Assembly: GCA_038216025.1 (NCBI GenBank)
Contig: JBBQQK010000037.1
Location: 1 to 9,505, forward strand
DNA from: JBBQQK01 sp038216025
GTDB taxonomy: Bacteria; Patescibacteriota; UBA1384; XYA2-FULL-43-10; 1-14-0-10-43-13
Length of the DNA stretch: 9,505 nt
Direction: 5' to 3'
The notes beneath the pieces are model-generated. The model was not told where the DNA came from, ran no database searches, and was given only the letters and a program-made list of their open reading frames with translations. The position numbers were made by a program, and so were the translations under genes. Shown here piece after piece: positions 6,116-9,505 of this stretch. Positions within the stretch are counted from its first letter, which is position 1, and each line of letters opens with the position of its first letter.

Positions 6116-6895
6116 TTATTCTACCTCGTTCCACATTTTTTGTAATTTATCTCTGCTCAAAAGCAAAAAATCCAAATCCTCACAAAATACCTCGAGAGTT
6201 ATTGTTTCATCGTACCCAAAATCTTTGATAGTTTTGATTATTTGACTCCATTTGATATCGCCGCAGCCACATCCAAGAGGCAGATGTTCGTCAGAATTTC
6301 CATCGTTATCGTGCATGTGCATATGAACGATCTTCTTGCCGAACTTCTGGAAAAACCGCTCTATTATCCGGTGTGCATCCCCCTCCAAATTACAATGTCC
6401 AATGTCCAGATGTATATTAAGATCGGGAATTTCGTTAAGAATATTTTCGAATTGCTCAGGAGTGTCAAAAGGTGATAAATAATTTTCAAGCATGAGTTCC
6501 AATCCAATTGATTGGCAATAATTGAATATCTCTTTTAAAACTTCTATATTGGCATTAAAAACTTCTTTTGCGCTTAAATTTGGCGCGTTATAAAAGGGAT
6601 GTATATTCATTCTTTTGGCCCCGACCAATCTAAAAGAGTCCGCCGTTTTTTTAAGCTCTTCTGCAATTATTTCCCGCACTTGTCTGATAGGATATATTGC
6701 CGGTAATGAAGGACTGCTATGCCCGACTACTCCAAGGCCGTACTTTGCCAACGCTTCTTTTATTTTTTCCGCATTGAAATCTTTGTTTTTTGGAGCCTCG
6801 TAAGTCAAATCAACAAATTCAAAGTTGTTTTTACCTATCCACTCTATTTCGGAAACAAAATCCCGCATTGGATGATTCATCGCTCCGATTTTCAT
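6116..6895 (-). CDS. Sugar phosphate isomerase/epimerase-like TIM-barrel protein
   Basis: 259 residues of the xylose isomerase-like/AP endonuclease 2 TIM-barrel superfamily, full length for single-domain members. Likely metal ligands sit at the ends of successive strands: MLENY (Glu137), HLDIGHC (Asp164, His167), HMHMHDNDG (His193, His195, Asp196), then DEHLPLGCGCGDI (His204) and TLEVF (Glu235). This is the usual Glu/Asp/His/Glu set for a divalent metal. There is no signal peptide, so it is cytosolic. The substrate cannot be read from the sequence; family members isomerise or epimerise sugars and polyols or act as dehydratases, and the endonuclease IV branch is less likely for lack of its extra His/Asp ligands. 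The ATG at 6895 overlaps the stop of the upstream gene (ATGA), indicating translational coupling with that unknown protein. Confidence 0.85.
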   Translation of the reverse strand: MKIGAMNHPMRDFVSEIEWIGKNNFEFVDLTYEAPKNKDFNAEKIKEALAKYGLGVVGHSSPSLPAIYPIRQVREIIAEELKKTADSFRLVGAKRMNIHPFYNAPNLSAKEVFNANIEVLKEIFNYCQSIGLELMLENYLSPFDTPEQFENILNEIPDLNIHLDIGHCNLEGDAHRIIERFFQKFGKKIVHMHMHDNDGNSDEHLPLGCGCGDIKWSQIIKTIKDFGYDETITLEVFCEDLDFLLLSRDKLQKMWNEVE

Positions 6896-7776
6896 TTATA
6901 GTCCTCCATCAGCAAGTCCTCCCTCAGGCGCTGACTTGTCTCAAAGTTTTTAAATGATTTATCAATTGTCGCCACTCTTGCCAAATCAAAATCTCTAAGC
7001 AAAAGTTGATAAAAATTACGGACAGTTTTAAATGCTTTGTCGTCACCTTCCTTTTCATAAGTGATAGCCCAAAAGATCAGGTCCCGTAAAATTCCAGTGC
7101 GAATCCAGTAGTTTTGAGGCCAAAGATCATCATCTTTTTTAAATTTTCCAACATATGCCAATATCTCTCTCTCGGCAGTAACAAGGGCCCGGACCGTTCG
7201 TCTATTCCCTTCCAAGATGTAGAATCCCGATAGTTGATTTATAACTCCCCCTTTTTGGTCATGAAAAAGTACAATGGGAAAATGATCCCTTGGCAAAAAT
7301 TTTCTAGAGTGTTCTTCGGAATCTGCAATTAGGTCCTTGAGCACCCCTTTGTTTTCACTTTTTTCTAATTCTTTTCTAACGTTGCCAGCTCGATAAGGGG
7401 CTCGGCCTAGAAAATCTAGCCCTGGAAAATCCCAAGTAATAACAATGTCGTCAACCTTAACTTTTTCTTCTGTCCATTCCACATTTTCAGCTGTAATCCA
7501 GAACAACAAACTTTTCAATTTCAATTCTCTTGAAAAACCACCAAAAAAATTCCAAAAATCATGAACCGGTTCCAATTCATGGTTTTCTCCGGTAAACCAA
7601 CTAATGACATCTTCGTCAATTTTCGCCCAGTCTTTTTGATGCAAAGAGGGTAAAAGTTTACGCAAATCATGCTGCATTTGAGAAGTGGCAATTTCAATCC
7701 TTATTGGATCATAAAAATGCTTAGGGTATTTTAATATCATAACTAAGAAATTAACCGCTTCTTTTCGAAAAAGCAT
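6892..7776 (-). CDS. Unrecognised protein with a ParB/sulfiredoxin-like 'EGNRR' motif
   Basis: About 294 residues from the ATG at 7776; a TTG at 7797 (301 aa) and an ATG at 7740 (282 aa) are alternatives, and none has a good ribosome site, so the start is uncertain. It is soluble, rich in Trp, Phe and charged residues, with no signal peptide. I do not recognise the family. Late in the protein, LSGFYILEGNRRTVRALVTAEREILAYVG (7147-7233) resembles the 'hyvLDGnhRl.Aa...g...i.a.vg' core of ParB/sulfiredoxin-like domains, which bind nucleotides or act as CTPase/nuclease modules. That resemblance is weak evidence. The TGA stop overlaps the isomerase-like gene's ATG by 4 nt, so the two proteins are probably made together. 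A bidirectional terminator (7843-7871) separates it from the upstream gene, so its promoter should lie in 7777-7842. Confidence 0.7.
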   Translation of the reverse strand: MLFRKEAVNFLVMILKYPKHFYDPIRIEIATSQMQHDLRKLLPSLHQKDWAKIDEDVISWFTGENHELEPVHDFWNFFGGFSRELKLKSLLFWITAENVEWTEEKVKVDDIVITWDFPGLDFLGRAPYRAGNVRKELEKSENKGVLKDLIADSEEHSRKFLPRDHFPIVLFHDQKGGVINQLSGFYILEGNRRTVRALVTAEREILAYVGKFKKDDDLWPQNYWIRTGILRDLIFWAITYEKEGDDKAFKTVRNFYQLLLRDFDLARVATIDKSFKNFETSQRLREDLLMEDYK

Positions 7777-7842
7777 TATCAAATCTGCTGATAGCAATTA
7801 AACTAACGTTTTTAAAGTAATCTCAGAAATTTTAGAACACAA

Positions 7843-7871
7843 AAAAAGCCCGGGAAGAGGAAGGGCTTTTT
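7843..7871 (-). terminator. Rho-independent terminator of the class A beta-lactamase-fold gene
   Basis: AAAAAGCCC (7843-7851) and GGGCTTTTT (7863-7871) are perfect 9-bp complements around an 11-nt loop. On the minus strand the hairpin is followed by a T7 run, 10 nt after the stop of the 7882-8919 gene. The flanking A and T runs mean it could also work on the plus strand, though no plus-strand gene ends here. Confidence 0.9.
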
Positions 7872-7881
7872 AGTTAGATTG

Positions 7882-8919
7882 TTACTTTTTCAAGCCATCG
7901 TATACTATGGTCGATATGCTTTTTATTACGTTTTCTTGATTATTTAGTACAGGATTATTGCCCTTTGTCATCACACATACAAGATAAGGCTTTGAACTTG
8001 AAGGATAGACTATTCCACAGTCATGCAGTTCCCTTTCCGTAACGACCTCTTTGTCATAATAAGACAATAGACCAAATTTATGCACAACCTTAATGTCCTG
8101 CGGCAATCCCGCAACTAAGCCTTCTTTGAAATCAGTATTACCTAAAATTTCCAGAGCCTTTTCGGATGAATCCCTATTTAAATATGTGGCATTATATAGA
8201 ATTCTTAGAAAATAGGAAAATTCCTTGGCCGTCATGAAATCCTCGGTTGAACGAGTGTTTTCGTTTACCGGAACTTTTAACTCGTTAAAAGTTGCTTTAA
8301 AAATGGCCGGATCAATAAGCTTGGATAAGAAGATCAGAGCATTGTTGTCCGAATTCTGAATCATTTTAAGCATTGCCTCGTTTACAGAGTAAGTTTTGCC
8401 TGTTTCCAAAAAGGATGTTGGAGGTACTTCATTTTTAACATTATAGCCAGTTGCATCATTATACAAATATGTTTCATTGAGAAAATTTGGATTTTTTTCG
8501 ACAGTTTTTAATACCGAAATCATGAGCGGTATTTTTCCTAAGCTTGCTGGATAAAATTTTTCATCAGGGTTGACGTTCACAGTGTAACCGCCGTCATAAT
8601 CACGTATAAAGACAGAGGCCGCTGAAACATTTCCTTTCTCTTTTTCTTCAGTTATAAGTTCGGCAATTTTCTGCTTTAAACTTTCCGTGCTGCCAGATTC
8701 CAATTCAAATTCTGTATCACAAGCAAGAAGAGGATTGATGTAGCTGTATCGGTTATCGAGTCTTAAAGCTTGAATCTTATTCTGACATGATGCAGAAAGA
8801 CGATTTCCAGCAAACCAACCGACTAGAAAACCAATGCTAATAAAAATTAGCATTGAGACAACAGCAAGAAATATTATTTTATTCGAAATGAGCGGTTTTG
8901 TTGTTTCTTTTCTTTTCAC
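7882..8919 (-). CDS. Membrane-anchored class A beta-lactamase/transpeptidase-fold serine hydrolase
   Basis: 345 residues with a cytoplasmic basic N-terminus, one membrane helix (about 14-37) and an extracellular domain of the Beta-lactamase2 (PF13354) type. Motifs in order are SLGK (Ser126, Lys129; SxxK nucleophile), SDN (Ser190-Asn192) and HKFG (Lys281-Gly283) in place of KTG. Between SDN and KFG there is no ExxLN omega-loop motif: the stretch VPVNENTRSTEDFMTAKEF is short and lacks a convincing Glu166 equivalent. A true beta-lactamase is therefore unlikely, and a peptidoglycan-acting D,D-peptidase/transpeptidase-like role is more plausible. HDCGIVYP and VMTKGN near the end are typical of this group. 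The start is GTG at 8919 with no ribosome site and TATAAT 6 nt upstream, so the mRNA is probably leaderless. A strong terminator follows the gene. Confidence 0.85.
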   Translation of the reverse strand: MKRKETTKPLISNKIIFLAVVSMLIFISIGFLVGWFAGNRLSASCQNKIQALRLDNRYSYINPLLACDTEFELESGSTESLKQKIAELITEEKEKGNVSAASVFIRDYDGGYTVNVNPDEKFYPASLGKIPLMISVLKTVEKNPNFLNETYLYNDATGYNVKNEVPPTSFLETGKTYSVNEAMLKMIQNSDNNALIFLSKLIDPAIFKATFNELKVPVNENTRSTEDFMTAKEFSYFLRILYNATYLNRDSSEKALEILGNTDFKEGLVAGLPQDIKVVHKFGLLSYYDKEVVTERELHDCGIVYPSSSKPYLVCVMTKGNNPVLNNQENVIKSISTIVYDGLKK

Positions 8920-8925
8920 CTTGCA

Positions 8926-8931
8926 ATTATA
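8926..8931 (-). promoter_or_regulatory. -10 box giving a second leaderless GTG transcript
   Basis: TATAAT (8931-8926, minus strand) lies exactly six bases (TGCAAG) before the GTG at 8919-8917, so the expected +1 is the first base of the start codon. The geometry is identical to the metallopeptidase promoter. No extended -10 is present, and the only -35 candidate at 17 bp is TTTTAT (8954-8949), which is weak. Confidence 0.6.
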
Positions 8932-8954
8932 GATAAATAATTACTCAAATAAAA

Positions 8955-8986
8955 GGAGGGGAATAGATGCTTCATCGTTTCCCTCC
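8955..8986 (-). terminator. Long hairpin terminator upstream of the serine hydrolase gene
   Basis: GGAGGGGAA (8955-8963) pairs with TTTCCCTCC (8978-8986) with one wobble. Inside it, GATG (8966-8969) pairs with CATC (8973-8976) over a CTT loop. On the minus strand the hairpin is followed by TTTTATTT, so it should end transcription arriving from the right and shield the leaderless promoter just downstream. On the plus strand there is no T-tract. Confidence 0.65.
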
Positions 8987-9066
8987 AGAGAACAGAAACT
9001 TATAATTTAATCTGTTCCGCGGACTTACCGATCACAGGGAGCTGAACTTACTTGCCAGTTGCAGCA

Positions 9067-9237
9067 TTAACGACTCCCTGAATAAATAAAACAAAGAGAA
9101 ACAAGCCCAAAATACAAAGCCCCAATCAGGGTTAATATCAAAAACGGGGTGCTTAAAATGGGATCATACGCAATATAGGGTTCTGAGCTAAAATGAGATA
9201 TGATAAGATTTGCTAAAAAATTAACAACTCTTACCAC
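9067..9237 (-). CDS. Possible small membrane protein (hypothetical)
   Basis: 56 residues from a GTG at 9237 (61 from a TTG at 9252), ending YSGSR. Residues 26 onward (STPFLILTLIGALYFGLVSLC) form a plausible membrane helix, and the N-terminal half (VRVVNFLANLIISHF) is amphipathic. No family is recognised and there is no ribosome site. In favour: a minus-strand terminator (8955-8986) lies downstream with no other gene to serve. Against: weak starts and overlap with the transposase remnant's first codons if the TTG is used. A +1 frame after about 9105 would instead read on to a C-terminus ending VVNAATGK, so a frameshifted gene fragment is also possible. Confidence 0.3.
   Translation of the reverse strand: MVRVVNFLANLIISHFSSEPYIAYDPILSTPFLILTLIGALYFGLVSLCFIYSGSR
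9132..9146. repeat. 15-bp direct repeat, copy 1
   Basis: TTAATATCAAAAACG, identical to 9337-9351 and 205 bp away from it. Copy 1 lies within the possible small membrane ORF. Confidence 0.6.
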
Positions 9238-9360
9238 ATGGAAATCCAACAAAAAGTACTGGAGCTCATTTTACCTAAAGGTGTACTCGACTGGTTTGTT
9301 TTAATCGACGGGACAGTTAATGACGAAGATATAGGCTTAATATCAAAAACGTGCACCTAA
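9238..9360 (+). pseudogene. Truncated ISAon1-like transposase N-terminal ORF
   Basis: A 40-codon frame beginning MEIQQKVLELILPKGVLDWF and reaching a TAA at 9358-9360. The 'ELILPeGll.wFel.d' start resembles the small N-terminal ORF of ISAon1-family insertion sequences, which is normally about 100 residues or more and followed by a separate DDE transposase ORF. Here family-like sequence stops near residue 33 (NDEDIG), where the second copy of the 15-bp repeat begins, and the frame ends 7 codons later. Neither the rest of that ORF nor its transposase follows. It is a remnant, presumably inactive. The family assignment is by recollected pattern only and moderate. Confidence 0.5.
9337..9351. repeat. 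15-bp direct repeat, copy 2
   Basis: TTAATATCAAAAACG, identical to 9132-9146. It coincides with the point where the ISAon1-like remnant stops resembling its family, which suggests a repeat-mediated rearrangement or mis-join. Confidence 0.6.
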
Positions 9361-9410
9361 AAACACCTAATTATGATATGCTGGAGCCAATAATCAGATA
9401 ATCATTTAGA

Positions 9411-9505
9411 ATGGATTGTAAACAATGGTAAAAAAAATGTCCAAAATGTGGTTCTAGCCACTGTGTTAAAAAAGGTAAAAGTGTAGCCGAAGATCGTCAA
9501 AGATA
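9411..9505 (+). pseudogene. Start of an IS1-type zinc-ribbon transposase, broken near its start codon, cut by window end
   Basis: From 9438 the frame reads CPKCGSSHCVKKGKSVAEDR then QRY, the N-terminal zinc ribbon (CxxC ... K.GK ... RY) of IS1/InsA-like transposases; it continues off the window. This frame has no usable start: an ATG at 9411 is in frame but meets TAA at 9429-9431 (MDCKQW then stop), and the better-placed ATG at 9425 (MVKK) is out of frame. The A8 run at 9430-9437 explains the second case, since seven A's would give MVKKCPKCGSSH. So this is either a nonsense/indel-inactivated copy or a homopolymer sequencing error. It is a different IS type from the remnant just upstream. Confidence 0.65.

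Larger units (their letters stand above)
8940..9505. other. Gene-poor, scarred right end
   Basis: Apart from the hairpin terminator, this ~565-bp stretch holds only a doubtful small membrane ORF, a 40-codon ISAon1-like remnant and the beginning of a zinc-ribbon transposase. A 7-bp inverted pair CAGGGAG/CTCCCTG (9035-9041/9074-9080) and a 15-bp direct repeat are the other visible structures. I found no tRNA or ncRNA. Confidence 0.6.

Noticed and set aside
5727..6145. Overlapping plus-strand frames of 105 and 73 codons
   Set aside because: Antisense to the SD-led membrane-protein gene; Ser/Phe-rich shadow composition.
7882..8919. Annotation as an antibiotic-resistance class A beta-lactamase
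   Set aside because: No Glu166/ExxLN omega-loop motif and KFG in place of KTG; the fold is shared but lactamase activity is not supported.
9035..9080. CAGGGAG/CTCCCTG pair as a structured RNA
   Set aside because: Seven-base stem with a 32-nt loop, no family resemblance and no U-tract; could be chance.

Overview
The window is low-GC bacterial DNA (roughly 40% GC) read with the standard code: TGA is used as a stop and Trp is TGG. Most genes lie on the minus strand. The organism is not identifiable with certainty. The compact layout, the membrane-anchored class A beta-lactamase-fold protein with a KFG motif, the GTG starts that look leaderless and the many small membrane-tethered proteins resemble uncultured candidate-phylum bacteria (Patescibacteria/CPR-like). 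That placement is a low-confidence inference. A class III (oxygen-sensitive, glycyl-radical) ribonucleotide reductase points to anaerobic DNA precursor synthesis.

Layout, left to right. 1-2228 (minus): an ATP-cone NrdD whose C-terminus runs in frame, at about base 110, into a GC-rich stretch (about 64% GC) encoding the middle of a class III aminotransferase. This is most likely an assembly chimera at a contig end. 2229-2577: the nrdD control region, with a near-consensus sigma70 promoter and two NrdR boxes 33 bp apart. 2578-4116 (minus): a membrane-anchored HEYGH zinc metallopeptidase with two C-terminal Ig-like modules. 4117-4290: a divergent control region with an extended -10 placed exactly for a leaderless GTG transcript and a 9-bp inverted repeat that could be an operator. 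4291-4524 (plus): a DUF2795 small protein, the only intact plus-strand gene.

4526-5395 (minus): a tightly coupled pair, a DUF892 ferritin-like protein followed by a 12-cysteine four-helix-bundle copper-binding-type protein. Together with DUF2795 they look like a small stress/metal-handling island. 5474-7776 (minus): an apparent operon of an unrecognised protein with a ParB/sulfiredoxin-like 'EGNRR' motif, a TIM-barrel sugar isomerase-like protein overlapping it by 4 nt, and a four-helix membrane protein. 7843-7871: a strong terminator closing the next transcription unit. 7882-8919 (minus): a membrane-tethered class A beta-lactamase/transpeptidase-fold protein, again with TATAAT exactly 6 nt before a GTG start.

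8920-9505: a gene-poor, scarred end. It holds a terminator hairpin, a possible small membrane-protein ORF, a truncated ISAon1-like transposase N-terminus that breaks at a 15-bp direct repeat, and the start of an IS1-type zinc-ribbon transposase whose first codons are broken at an A8 tract. No rRNA, tRNA or CRISPR array was seen. I did not recognise a complete new defence or signalling system. The least explained unit is the 301-residue-type protein plus isomerase plus membrane protein operon.
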